Assembly (NCBI RefSeq): GCF_039697315.1 | Contig: NZ_CP155619.1 | Location: 1,612,001 to 1,676,000, forward strand | DNA from: Pseudomonas abietaniphila | Lineage (GTDB): Bacteria; Pseudomonadota; Gammaproteobacteria; Pseudomonadales; Pseudomonadaceae | DNA: 64,000 bases | Direction: 5' to 3' | Part shown: one piece after another, positions 26,058 through 35,677 of the stretch | Layout of the letters: each line of letters opens with the position of its first letter | Numbering within the stretch: position 1 is the stretch's first letter | Notes under the pieces: model-generated | Seen by the model: only the letters and a program-made list of their open reading frames with translations | What the model was told of the DNA's origin: nothing | Databases searched by the model: none | Translations under genes and position numbers: made by a program

Positions 26058-26966
26058 TCAAAGCCTCTCCAACGCCGCCGTACTCCGCTCAAACCAATGC
26101 GTCAGATAATCAGCCATCACCTGAATCCTTCTCGGCAGATGCCCTTCGAACGGATGCACCAGATACAACGACGACACCGGCGTCTGATAATCCCGCAGCA
26201 ACCACACCAACTGCCCCTCATCCAGCTCGTTATGCACCATATACGATGGCAACCGCGCAATCCCCGCGCCGACCAGTGCCGCTCTCTTCAACAAACCATA
26301 GTGATTGCTGGCGAACGTACCGCGCACGTTCACCCGCGTCAGTTCATGGTTCTGGTGATAGACCCAGGTCTCACGACCGGCGTAATGACTGTTCAGCAGG
26401 CAACGGTGCACGCGCAGGGCTTCCGGCGTCTGCGGCGCGCCATGCTGGGCGATGTAGTCGGGGCTCGCGCACGTCAACTCCTGCAACGACAACAGCGGTT
26501 TCGCCACAAGGCGCTCATCAATACCGACACTTGAGCGAATGCCCAGATCGAAGCCGTCGCGGCGCATGTCGCGGAACTGATTGTTCAGGTCCAACTCGAC
26601 CTGCACGTCGGGATAGGCTTTCGAAAACTCCGTCAGCAGTCCCTCGAAAAACGTCTCACCCAATGATACCGGCACCGTCAGGCGCACCGTGCCGACCAGA
26701 CTCTCGCTGAGATAAGCCATGGCATCGCGCACGCGATCCCGTTGCGCCAGCAGCGCACGGGCTTCAGGCAGCAGAATCGCCCCGGCCGAGGTCAACGTCA
26801 GACTGCGTGTGGTCCGGTGCAGCAGCGTCACGCCGTAGCTTTTTTCCAGTTTGCTGATGCGCTTGGACAATTGGCTGGTACTGGTGTCCAGCCATTGCGC
26901 GGCCAAGGTGAAGCTGTTGGCTTCAACCAGCATGGCAAACGCCGCGAGGTCGTCCATTTCACTCAT
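26058..26966 (-). CDS. LysR-family transcriptional regulator
   Basis: A 302-residue LTTR. The N-terminal winged helix-turn-helix covers about residues 1-65 (LAAQWLDTSTSQLSKRISKL as recognition region, then LLHRTTRSLTLTSAG), followed by the linker helix and the periplasmic-binding-like effector domain (LDLNNQFRDMRRDGFDLGIR). AAAGGA precedes the ATG. It is divergent from the SDR-like gene at 27072, with about 105 bases between, so it probably controls that gene and itself. It belongs to the DhcR/PtxR-like (CrgA) subgroup by overall look; effector unknown. Confidence 0.92.
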   Translation of the reverse strand: MSEMDDLAAFAMLVEANSFTLAAQWLDTSTSQLSKRISKLEKSYGVTLLHRTTRSLTLTSAGAILLPEARALLAQRDRVRDAMAYLSESLVGTVRLTVPVSLGETFFEGLLTEFSKAYPDVQVELDLNNQFRDMRRDGFDLGIRSSVGIDERLVAKPLLSLQELTCASPDYIAQHGAPQTPEALRVHRCLLNSHYAGRETWVYHQNHELTRVNVRGTFASNHYGLLKRAALVGAGIARLPSYMVHNELDEGQLVWLLRDYQTPVSSLYLVHPFEGHLPRRIQVMADYLTHWFERSTAALERL

Positions 26967-27071
26967 GATTGTTTCCTTTCTGACAAACCGGGATTGCCGT
27001 TTGGCCTATTTATCTGTGGGAAAAGGCGGTGGACACTGAACGCCTGATCCACTAACGGGAAGGACTGCAAC

Positions 27072-27671
27072 GTGAAGATTCTATTGATTGGCGCTGGCGG
27101 AACCATCGGATCGGCGATCGAGAAGGAATTGGCGCCACGCCATGACATCGTTCGCATTGGCCGTAACAGCGGTGACGAGCATGTCGATATTAGTGACAGC
27201 GCATCAATCCGCAAACTGTTCGAACGAACAGGTCCTTTCGATGCATTGATCTGTGCGGCCGGCAATGTCACGTTCGCCCCGCTGGGCGAGATGACGGAAG
27301 CATCCTTCGAGCTGGGTCTGCGCGACAAGCTCATGGGGCAGGTCAACCTGCTGCTGATCGGTCGCGAGTTTGCCAACGACGGCGCATCGTTCACCTTCAC
27401 GACAGGCATTACCAGCCACGACCCGATCCGGACCGGCGCCTCCGCCAGCCTGGTCAATGGTGCTATCGACGCCTTCGTGTGTGCCGCCGCGATCGAGATG
27501 CCGCGCGGGATGCGGGTCAACTCGGTGAGCCCGAACGTACTGGTTGAAGCGATGGGCAGCTACGCGCCTTACTTCCGCGGCTTCAAACCGGTGTCGGGCG
27601 CCGACGTGGCGCTGGCCTATGCGAAAAGCGTCGAAGGGCTGCAAACCGGACAGACCTATCACGTCGGCTAA
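27072..27671 (+). CDS. Short-chain dehydrogenase-like protein lacking the catalytic Tyr-Lys pair
   Basis: A 199-residue Rossmann protein starting MKILLIGAGGTIGSAIEKEL, with the dinucleotide motif GAGGTIG (residues 7-13), VDISDSASI after beta-3 and CAAGN at the NAG position. The region that should hold YxxxK reads TGASASLVNGAIDAF, so the Tyr and Lys of the classical active site are absent. The length fits the small 'short chain dehydrogenase' subgroup (about 200 residues). GGAAGGA lies before the GTG start at 27072. It is divergent from the LysR gene and likely its target. Substrate unknown; it may be a binding rather than a redox protein. Confidence 0.82.
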   Translation: MKILLIGAGGTIGSAIEKELAPRHDIVRIGRNSGDEHVDISDSASIRKLFERTGPFDALICAAGNVTFAPLGEMTEASFELGLRDKLMGQVNLLLIGREFANDGASFTFTTGITSHDPIRTGASASLVNGAIDAFVCAAAIEMPRGMRVNSVSPNVLVEAMGSYAPYFRGFKPVSGADVALAYAKSVEGLQTGQTYHVG

Positions 27672-27734
27672 TCGCCTCTTGTGATGAGCGAGCAGCCTGA
27701 GTAACGTGGCGGCACCTGTCTGGAGACCCGCCAC

Positions 27735-28415
27735 ATGTTTGCTGCTCGATCCGTCCTGATGTTCGCCTTACTGCCGGTGTTCGCCGGCTGCCAACTGCTC
27801 CCTTCGCCCTCCGCCGACGGCAAAGTCTCTACGGCCGGGATGCTGCGCATGCAGGGCACGCTCAGCGGCGACGGCGGCAAGCTGTATTTCCAGCCCTGCA
27901 GTGAGCAACGTCGCTACGCCGTCACCGATAAAGGCAACACCGGCATCCTGCAAGAAGCCGCTTCGGTGGTGGACAAGAGCGGCAAGGCGTTCGCCGATGT
28001 GCGCGGCAACTTCGTCGCCAGCAAGGCGCAAGGCAGTGACGGTCAGGCTGACGTCTATCAGCTGTACCGCGTCGAGCGTCCGGGCAATGCCTGCGAAGAC
28101 CCCAATTTCAAGCGCCTGACCATTCATGCCAGCGGCAACGGACCGAAGTGGAACCTCAACGCCAGCGGGAAAGGCATGGTGCTGGAGCGTGAAGGCCAGG
28201 ACGAATTTGCGGTGCCTTACATGGAAGAGCAGATGCCCGAAGGCCGTTTCAACCTGATCACCGACGCCAACGACCAGCATGTCGAGCTGTACGTTGCCCC
28301 GCAGCGTTGCGTCGATCCGGTGAACGGTTCCGTGCAGCATCTGACGGCCGAACTGCGCGTCAACGGGAAAGTGCAGCGCGGCTGTGCCTATTTCGGAGCG
28401 ATGCGTAACGATTGA
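27735..28415 (+). CDS. Predicted lipoprotein of unknown function (COG3650-like)
   Basis: A 226-residue precursor with a short signal peptide and lipobox VFAGC (Cys about 19), so it is probably anchored to a membrane. After a low-complexity linker, the N-terminal part (MQGTLSGDGGKLYFQPCSEQ) resembles small YbaY/META-like beta domains. The C-terminal half is typical of COG3650-type predicted envelope proteins ending with a paired-Cys segment (RCVDPVNG ... RGCAYFGAM). GGAG precedes the ATG. It lies 63 bases after the SDR-like gene and may be read with it, but function is unknown. Confidence 0.72.
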   Translation: MFAARSVLMFALLPVFAGCQLLPSPSADGKVSTAGMLRMQGTLSGDGGKLYFQPCSEQRRYAVTDKGNTGILQEAASVVDKSGKAFADVRGNFVASKAQGSDGQADVYQLYRVERPGNACEDPNFKRLTIHASGNGPKWNLNASGKGMVLEREGQDEFAVPYMEEQMPEGRFNLITDANDQHVELYVAPQRCVDPVNGSVQHLTAELRVNGKVQRGCAYFGAMRND

Positions 28416-28592
28416 TCGTCCACGTCTTTGTTGGGGCACGCGCGCTCTGACATTGGGCTTGTACACGCCTGGAGGGGCGATGCGTTGCTTACGTCGTCGC
28501 TCCAGCCAACGCTCACTGCGCAATCTGGCTTATAATCGCCGGTTCTTGTAGCGCTGCCGGGCCGACCCTGCGGCCCGAAACCGGACCTTTCA

Positions 28593-30206
28593 ATGTTACG
28601 AATCACCGAACTCAAACTGCCGCTCGACCACGCGGATGACGCGCTGCGCCCAGCGCTTGTACAACGCCTGGGCATCGACAGCGACGAGCTGCTGGATTTC
28701 ACCCTGTTCAAGCGCAGCTACGATGCGCGCAAGAAATCCACCGAACTGCAGTTCATCTACACCATCGACTTCCAGGTGCGGGACGAAGCGGCCCTGCTCC
28801 AGCGCCTGAGCCACGACAAGCACGTCACGGCCGCGCCCGACGTCAGCTACAAAGTTGTCGGCCATGCACCCGCAGACCTCAACGAACGCCCACTGGTGGT
28901 CGGCTTCGGCCCTTGCGGCATTTTCGCCGGGCTGTTGCTGGCCCAGATGGGTTTCAAGCCGATCATTCTTGAGCGTGGCAAGGAAGTCCGTCAGCGGACC
29001 AAAGACACTTGGGGCCTGTGGCGTAAAAACGTGCTCAACCCCGAGTCCAACGTTCAGTTCGGCGAAGGCGGCGCAGGCACCTTTTCCGACGGCAAACTCT
29101 ACAGCCAGATCAAGGACCCGCGATTTCACGGTCGCAAGGTCCTGCACGAGTTCGTCAAGGCCGGGGCGCCGGAAGAAATCCTGTACGTCAGCAAACCGCA
29201 CATCGGTACGTTTCGCCTGACCGGCGTTGTGGAAAACATGCGTCAGCAGATCGAAGCCTTGGGCGGCGAAGTCCGTTTCCAACAGCGCGTGACTGACGTG
29301 CTGATCGAGGACGGCCAGTTGCAAGGCGTGGTGCTCGACAGCGGCGAGCGTATTGATTCGCGTCACGTCATCCTCGCGCTGGGCCACAGTGCCCGCGACA
29401 CCTTCCGCATGCTCCACGGCCGAGGCGTTTACATGGAAGCCAAGCCGTTCTCGGTGGGTTTCCGCATTGAACACCCGCAGGGCCTGATCGACCGCGCGCG
29501 ACTGGGCAAATACGCCGGTCACCCGAAACTCGGGGCTGCGGATTACAAGCTGGTGCACCACGCCAAAAACGGTCGCTCGGTCTACAGCTTCTGCATGTGC
29601 CCAGGCGGCACCGTGGTCGCCGCCACCAGCGAACCGAACCGCGTCGTCACCAACGGCATGAGCCAGTATTCACGTAACGAGCGCAACGCCAACTCGGGCA
29701 TCGTGGTCGGTATCACGCCTGATGAAGACTATCCGGGCAGCCCGCTGGCGGGTATCGAACTGCAAGAGCGTCTGGAGTCCCACGCCTACATCATGGGCGG
29801 CGAGAGCTATGAGGCGCCCGCGCAGCTGGTGGGTGATTTCATCGCCGGCAAGGCATCGACCGAACTGGGCAGCGTCGAGCCATCCTACAAGCCCGGCGTG
29901 AAACTGACCGACCTGGCCGACGCCCTGCCCGCCTTCGCCATCGAAGCCATTCGTGAAGCGTTGCCGGCGTTCGACAAGCAGATCAAAGGCTTCTCGCAGC
30001 ACGACGCCGTGCTGACAGGCATTGAGACCCGCACCTCTTCGCCCCTGCGCATCACCCGTGGCGCCGATATGCAAAGCCTCAACGTCAAAGGGCTGTTCCC
30101 GGCCGGTGAAGGCGCTGGTTATGCAGGCGGAATCATGTCGGCGGGTGTCGACGGTATTCGAATCGCCGAGGCACTGGCCAAGAGCATGTTAGGAATGGCG
30201 GAATAA
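28593..30206 (+). CDS. FAD-dependent NAD(P)-type oxidoreductase (COG2509)
   Basis: A 537-residue flavoprotein. About 95 residues of N-terminal domain (MLRITELKLPLDH ... LFKRSYDARKK) precede the FAD-binding motif VVGFGPCGIFAGLLLA. Then come GEGGAGTFSDGKLYS, the region with CMCPGG, and the C-terminal FAD-contacting GLFPAGEGAGYAGGIMSAGV. This layout is that of the uncharacterised dehydrogenase family COG2509, common in pseudomonads. Substrate unknown. No strong ribosome-binding site is visible before the ATG. Monocistronic, followed by a REP doublet. Confidence 0.88.
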   Translation: MLRITELKLPLDHADDALRPALVQRLGIDSDELLDFTLFKRSYDARKKSTELQFIYTIDFQVRDEAALLQRLSHDKHVTAAPDVSYKVVGHAPADLNERPLVVGFGPCGIFAGLLLAQMGFKPIILERGKEVRQRTKDTWGLWRKNVLNPESNVQFGEGGAGTFSDGKLYSQIKDPRFHGRKVLHEFVKAGAPEEILYVSKPHIGTFRLTGVVENMRQQIEALGGEVRFQQRVTDVLIEDGQLQGVVLDSGERIDSRHVILALGHSARDTFRMLHGRGVYMEAKPFSVGFRIEHPQGLIDRARLGKYAGHPKLGAADYKLVHHAKNGRSVYSFCMCPGGTVVAATSEPNRVVTNGMSQYSRNERNANSGIVVGITPDEDYPGSPLAGIELQERLESHAYIMGGESYEAPAQLVGDFIAGKASTELGSVEPSYKPGVKLTDLADALPAFAIEAIREALPAFDKQIKGFSQHDAVLTGIETRTSSPLRITRGADMQSLNVKGLFPAGEGAGYAGGIMSAGVDGIRIAEALAKSMLGMAE

Positions 30207-30228
30207 CCGACGAAACCGGGGATCCCCC

Positions 30229-30314
30229 TGTCGGAGCGAATTCATTCGCGATAGGTATGACGGCCAGTGACTACTGCTGGCTGTACTGACGTCGAGGATG
30301 AATCCGCTCCCACA
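30229..30314. repeat. Degenerate REP doublet
   Basis: TGTCGGAGCGAATTCATTCG faces an inverse arm GATGAATCCGCTCCCACA, about 45 bases apart, in the 311-base gap before nhaA. The rest of the gap (about 30330-30475) is notably AT-rich and probably holds the nhaA promoter and leader, but I cannot fix the elements. Confidence 0.7.
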
Positions 30315-30517
30315 ATTGTTTCTCACGCTAGAAGGTTAAAGATCCTACAACCCAAGCGGGATAAGCCCTGTAGCACTTTGAAACTAATTTCACAGTTAAT
30401 TTGTATACACGATTATGCTCATTTTTTAATAACCAAATCGAATATAACTTTTGTTTTCAGAAATAAGCCGACGGGTTAGGGTGTCGCTCCTTTTGCGCAT
30501 GTCCATGGAGAGTGACC

Positions 30518-31705
<1,188 letters not shown>

Positions 31706-31732
31706 GCGATTCATCACCCGTCAGCAGAAACG

Positions 31733-31762
31733 AAAACGCCCCGGCACGTCGGGGCGTTTTTT
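31733..31762. terminator. Bidirectional terminator between nhaA and the glycine-zipper lipoprotein gene
   Basis: AACGCCCCG pairs with CGGGGCGTT around GCACGT and is followed by TTTTTG on the plus strand and TTTTCG on the minus strand. It lies between two convergent genes. Confidence 0.85.
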
Positions 31763-31810
31763 GTGTAAGCAGGTATTACATCAACCTGCTTCAGACCTAA
31801 TCAGCATCGC

Positions 31811-32275
31811 TTAGTGAGTCACGCGGCTGGTGCCGTTAACGGTCATGATGCGCACACGTTCACCCACGCGGAAGATCTCGTTCTCCTGAACTTCCTGCAC
31901 ATAAGCACGCATGGTGCCGTCGTCTTCACGCACGGTGATCTCCACGCCCTGCGCACGGGTCAAACCGCCTTCCGCCGCCGAGCCCAACAAACCGCCAGCG
32001 ACAGCGCCGATGACCGCGGTGACGATGCTGCCGCGGCCGCCACCAATGGCACTACCACCGACACCACCGACGATCGCACCGGCACCCGCACCGATCGGGG
32101 TTTTGGTGCCTTCAATCTTCACGGGGCGCAGCGATTCGATCGTGCCCAGACGCACGGTCTGCACTTGGCGAGCTTCATCGCGCGAGTACGAGTCGCCGGT
32201 CAGGCTCGAGGTACAGCCGCCCAGGGTCAGCGCCATGGCGGTGAACGAAGCAGCCAACAGAACAGACTTACGCAT
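31811..32275 (-). CDS. Outer-membrane lipoprotein with glycine zipper (SlyB-like)
   Basis: A 154-residue lipoprotein with signal peptide and lipobox LGGC (Cys about 21). A glycine-zipper double helix spans about residues 62-100 (GAGAGAIVGGVGGSAIGGG and AVIGAVAGGLLGSA), followed by a small beta domain (VEITVREDDGTMRAYVQ ... GERVRIM). This is the SlyB/Pcp (17 kDa surface antigen-like) arrangement; such proteins help maintain outer-membrane integrity. GGAGG lies eight bases before the ATG. Single gene, convergent with nhaA. Confidence 0.88.
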   Translation of the reverse strand: MRKSVLLAASFTAMALTLGGCTSSLTGDSYSRDEARQVQTVRLGTIESLRPVKIEGTKTPIGAGAGAIVGGVGGSAIGGGRGSIVTAVIGAVAGGLLGSAAEGGLTRAQGVEITVREDDGTMRAYVQEVQENEIFRVGERVRIMTVNGTSRVTH

Positions 32276-32454
32276 AACATTTGCCTCCAGGGGAACAGGT
32301 AGCCATTAGACTCCGCGACGCCAATCGATGTCACGGTCCTGCACCGATAATTTACGTTTATTCAGGCGCTATACAGAAAGTCGCCGGCGTCTACGAGTAT
32401 GGACGACGACCCACTGGATAGATTCAAAGAATTGTTTTTTCAGCCGCCGAAGCG

Positions 32455-33102
32455 CTATGGCGCGAGACGTTCACGCGTCCACTGCGCATCGACCAGGCGG
32501 TAGTTCAAGCGATCATGCAGACGGCTTGGACGACCTTGCCAGAACTCGATGCGATCGGGGACCAGACGATAGCCGCCCCAATGCTCGGGGCAGTCGGGTT
32601 GCGTCTCACTGAAGCGTGCTTCGGTGGCCTTGAGCAGCGCTTCGAGCGCCTCACGGTCGGCAATGACCTGGCTCTGCGGCGATGCCCAGGCACCCAAGCG
32701 GCTGCCGAGTGGGCGAACCTGGAAATAGGCGTCGGACTCTTCGTGAGAGACCTTCATGACCCGCCCTTCGATGCGCACCTGACGCTCCAGGGTCGGCCAG
32801 AAGAAGGTCATGGCGGCAAAGGGTCGTGCAGCCAGCTGCTGCCCTTTGGCGCTGTCGTAATTCGTGAAGAAGGTGAAGCCTTGAGTGTCGAGGCCCTTCA
32901 GCAGAAGGACCCGGCAGTGTGGGCGACCGTCACCATCGACAGTCGCCAGCGTCATCGCATTGGCTTCAACCGGCGCCTGCTCGGTCTTCACCGCCTCGCC
33001 AAACCATTGGTGGAACAACGCAAAAGGTTCTTCCGGAGCCTGCGACTCGGTCAAACCTTCGCGGGCGTAGTTACGACGCATATCAGCCAGACTCTGGCTC
33101 AT
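32455..33102 (-). CDS. pdxH: Pyridoxamine 5'-phosphate oxidase PdxH
   Basis: FMN-dependent oxidase that makes pyridoxal 5'-phosphate from PNP or PMP. The 215-residue protein shows [20 protein letters not shown], the FMN-binding [22 protein letters not shown] and the C-terminal substrate region [16 protein letters not shown] and RLHDRL, at full family length. GGAAGG lies before the ATG at 33102; a GTG one codon upstream is less likely. A 48-base gap separates it from the OmpA-type lipoprotein gene upstream, which reads in the same direction, so the two may be co-transcribed. Confidence 0.96.
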   Translation of the reverse strand: MSQSLADMRRNYAREGLTESQAPEEPFALFHQWFGEAVKTEQAPVEANAMTLATVDGDGRPHCRVLLLKGLDTQGFTFFTNYDSAKGQQLAARPFAAMTFFWPTLERQVRIEGRVMKVSHEESDAYFQVRPLGSRLGAWASPQSQVIADREALEALLKATEARFSETQPDCPEHWGGYRLVPDRIEFWQGRPSRLHDRLNYRLVDAQWTRERLAP

Positions 33103-33150
33103 CACTGCCTTCCTTTATCGAAATCCGTGAGCGGGATAGCGATATTACCC

Positions 33151-34245
33151 TCAGTTGCTGCTGGCCTGCGCGTCGGCTGCAGGTTTCTTCGCGGCGGCTT
33201 TGGCGGGCGCTGCCTTGGCCTTGCTGGGCGCCGCTTTTTTCGCAGGTGCCTTCTTGGCAGTGGAAGCTTTGGCCGGTGCGGCTTTCTTCGCAGGTGCCGC
33301 GGATTTGGCCGGTGCCGCCTTGGTGGCCGGTGCAGGTGCGACCACGGGTGCTGCTTGCTTCACGGCGACCATGGTCGGAGCAGGCGCCGGCGTCATGTTG
33401 TACTTGGCCAGCAGCGCCACCATCGTGTCCTGCGGCGTCATGATGATTTCCACACGGCGGTTCAACGCTCGACCGGCAGCGCTGTCATCGGCAGCGCGCG
33501 GCATGACGTTCCCAAGACCCCGCAGGTTCAGGCGATTACGCTCCAGACCACTGAGGCGGAAGATGGCGGCGACCGACTGCGCCCGCTGCTGGCTGATCTT
33601 CAGGTTCGCATCGCTGGCGACGTCGCTGTGGCCCAGCACCAGCACGGAAGACTTCTGGTCGCCTTCCACGAGCTTGGCCACCCGGGTAATCGGACCGAGA
33701 TTGACGGGCAGCAGCATTTCCGGACGATCCGGGTTGAAGGTGCTGTCAACCGGAGCCGTCACGACCAGAACGTCTTCGCGGCGCTCGAGTTCGAACTTGC
33801 TGTCCTTGATGGCGTCACGCACGCGTGGCTCGTATTGGTCGAGCCAGGCCTGGGTAACCTTCGGGTCGACCTTCGGCACTGCGGGTGCAGCCTCTTTCTT
33901 CGCTTCGTTGCCGCCGAACGGCCACCACCACTTGTTGCCCTCGTCAGCGTTCGCCACCGCAGGTTTGGCGGCAGGCTGAGTCGCTGCCAGCTCGGGCTTC
34001 TTATCGGTCGCACCGTGGTCAGAGCCGAACGGCCAGTACCAGTGCGTGCCACTCTCGGCTTCTGTTTTTGCGACTTCTGCGGCAGCGGGGCTGGCGGCAG
34101 GTTTTACCGAGGCAGCAGCGTCATTACTTTTTCCGGAGCCGAATGACCACCAATGGTCATTGCTGGCCGACGAGTCCTGGGGAGTCTGTGCGCAACCGGT
34201 AACGGCGATACACAGTGCAAATGCGAGGCTTTTGTTGGCAGACAT
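33151..34245 (-). CDS. OmpA-family lipoprotein with Trp-rich repeats and histone-like C-terminal tail
   Basis: A 364-residue lipoprotein: signal peptide with lipobox AVTGC (Cys 18), then a linker with three Trp-rich boxes, HWWSFGS (31-37), HWYWPFGS (68-75) and KWWWPFGG (105-112). An OmpA/MotB peptidoglycan-binding domain follows (about 150-285, with VLGHSDVASDANLKISQQRA and NRRVEIIM). The last 80 residues are Ala/Lys/Pro repeats (AAPAKKAAPAKASTAKKAP) like those of histone-H1-type AlgP. The ATG at 34245 gives the lipoprotein signal; a longer reading frame from 34302 would bury it. Likely outer-membrane anchored and bound to the cell wall; the role of the basic tail is unknown. Confidence 0.85.
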   Translation of the reverse strand: MSANKSLAFALCIAVTGCAQTPQDSSASNDHWWSFGSGKSNDAAASVKPAASPAAAEVAKTEAESGTHWYWPFGSDHGATDKKPELAATQPAAKPAVANADEGNKWWWPFGGNEAKKEAAPAVPKVDPKVTQAWLDQYEPRVRDAIKDSKFELERREDVLVVTAPVDSTFNPDRPEMLLPVNLGPITRVAKLVEGDQKSSVLVLGHSDVASDANLKISQQRAQSVAAIFRLSGLERNRLNLRGLGNVMPRAADDSAAGRALNRRVEIIMTPQDTMVALLAKYNMTPAPAPTMVAVKQAAPVVAPAPATKAAPAKSAAPAKKAAPAKASTAKKAPAKKAAPSKAKAAPAKAAAKKPAADAQASSN

Positions 34246-34319
34246 GGGTGACCCACACAAATAATTGATCAGAAAATGAACGAAGCAGCGCCCATATAAC
34301 ACGCATAAACGCTGAGTTG

Positions 34320-34358
34320 GAAAAAGAAACCGCCCTACGGTTCCGTTATGGGCGGTTT
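34320..34358 (-). terminator. Rho-independent terminator of the serine-hydrolase gene
   Basis: AAACCGCCC pairs with GGGCGGTTT; on the minus strand the stem is followed by CTTTTTCC. It lies about 40 bases after the stop of the gene ending at 34397. Confidence 0.75.
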
Positions 34359-34396
34359 AACTGACAGTCGGTAGAACAAGCACTTATCGGCGATAG

Positions 34397-35545
34397 TTAT
34401 TGCAAACACTCACCAAGCACCCGTACCAGACGCTGCGCGCGCGGATCCATCAGCACATACGGACCCAATGTATTGGTCACGAAGCCAAACGCCACGTCAC
34501 GTTCGGGATCGGCGAAACCCACCGATCCCCCGGCACCCGGATGGCCGAACGATTTTGCGCCCAGACCGAACGTCGCATTGGGTACGGTGGGCTGATCGAG
34601 CATGCAACCCAGACCGAAGCGGGTTTGGGTCAACAATGTCTTGTCCTGACCGATGCTGTGCTCGCGGGTCAGCTCGTTGATCAGATCGGCATCCAGCAGG
34701 CTGCCATCGAGCAATCCACTGTAGAAACCCGCCAGGCTGCGGGCATTGCCGTGGCCGTTGGCGGCGGGCTGTTGCATGCGCCGCCACTCCGGCTTGTTGG
34801 TGCTGGTCATGATCGACGGCGGGTTGGTGAATGCGCGCGCGGTCATGGACGTGGGCTCACGCATCGTGGTCTGTACGAGACGCTGGGCCGCTTCGTCGCC
34901 CATATTGCCCTTGCCCCGCGCGATATGCGCCACACGGTGGAATTCCTCATCGGCCAGACCGACATGAAAATCCAGTCCCAGCGGCTTGGCAATCCGGGCA
35001 GCGATGGACTCACCCGGCCCGCGGCCATCGGCGCGACGAATCATTTCGCCCACCAGCCAGCCGTAGGTAATCGCGGCGTACCCATGACCTTCACCGGGCT
35101 TCCACCACGGCTCTTCCGCCGCCAGGGCGTCGGTCATCGCTTCCCAGTTGTACAAGGCCTCAGCGGGCAACATGTCATGAATCGCAGGCAGACCCGCCTG
35201 GTGGCAGAGCAACTGACGCAAGGTGATCGCCTGTTTGCCTGCCGCCGCGAACTCCGGCCACAGCCGTGAGACCGGTTCGTCCAGGTGCAATTTGCCTTCG
35301 TCCACCAGTTGCAACGCAGTGACCGAGGCAAAGGTCTTGGTGCAAGAGAACAGATTGGCGATGGTATCGCTGTGCCAGACCTCGGCGCCGTCCTTGTCGG
35401 CCGTGCCCGCCCACAGGTCGAGCACGGTTTGGCCGCCGATCTGCACGCACAAGGCCGCGCCACGCTCCTGCGGATCGTCGAACAGCGCGGCAAACGCTTC
35501 GCGTACAGCTTCGAATTGAAGCTCGAAATGACCTTGAATCTGCAC
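34397..35545 (-). CDS. Serine hydrolase of the class C beta-lactamase fold (EstB-like esterase)
   Basis: About 382 residues. It has the SxxK nucleophile motif SCTK (in NLFSCTKTFASV), a Tyr motif region ITYGWLVGEMIRR (YxN-like position occupied by YGW), and a C-terminal HPGAGGSVGFADPE, where HPG replaces the KTG box. This pattern is typical of beta-lactamase-related esterases such as EstB rather than of true beta-lactamases. GTG at 35545 has GGAG nine bases upstream; the ATG 14 codons earlier lacks a site. No signal peptide, so cytoplasmic. Natural substrate unknown. Confidence 0.82.
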   Translation of the reverse strand: MQIQGHFELQFEAVREAFAALFDDPQERGAALCVQIGGQTVLDLWAGTADKDGAEVWHSDTIANLFSCTKTFASVTALQLVDEGKLHLDEPVSRLWPEFAAAGKQAITLRQLLCHQAGLPAIHDMLPAEALYNWEAMTDALAAEEPWWKPGEGHGYAAITYGWLVGEMIRRADGRGPGESIAARIAKPLGLDFHVGLADEEFHRVAHIARGKGNMGDEAAQRLVQTTMREPTSMTARAFTNPPSIMTSTNKPEWRRMQQPAANGHGNARSLAGFYSGLLDGSLLDADLINELTREHSIGQDKTLLTQTRFGLGCMLDQPTVPNATFGLGAKSFGHPGAGGSVGFADPERDVAFGFVTNTLGPYVLMDPRAQRLVRVLGECLQ

Positions 35546-35646
35546 GGTTTCGCTCTCCGGTCGGGGCCTGCACAAAATGGCGTGCATTGTTCCAGCGATT
35601 TGAGGGTTTGGGAACAGCCATGCGTTGCCAGACCCACAGCAAAACC

Positions 35647-35666
35647 TGTAGGAGCGCGCTCCTACA
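35647..35666. repeat. Perfect 20-base palindrome derived from REP ends
   Basis: TGTAGGAGCGCGCTCCTACA is exactly self-complementary and consists of two REP tips joined head to head with no stem interior. It lies between the agarase-like gene and the esterase gene, about 11 bases after the agarase-like stop. Confidence 0.85.
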
Positions 35667-35677
35667 GATCAGCGAAG

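Noticed and set aside
34397..35545. True class C beta-lactamase
   Set aside because: SxxK is present, but the KTG box is replaced by HPG and there is no signal peptide, which fits esterase-type relatives.
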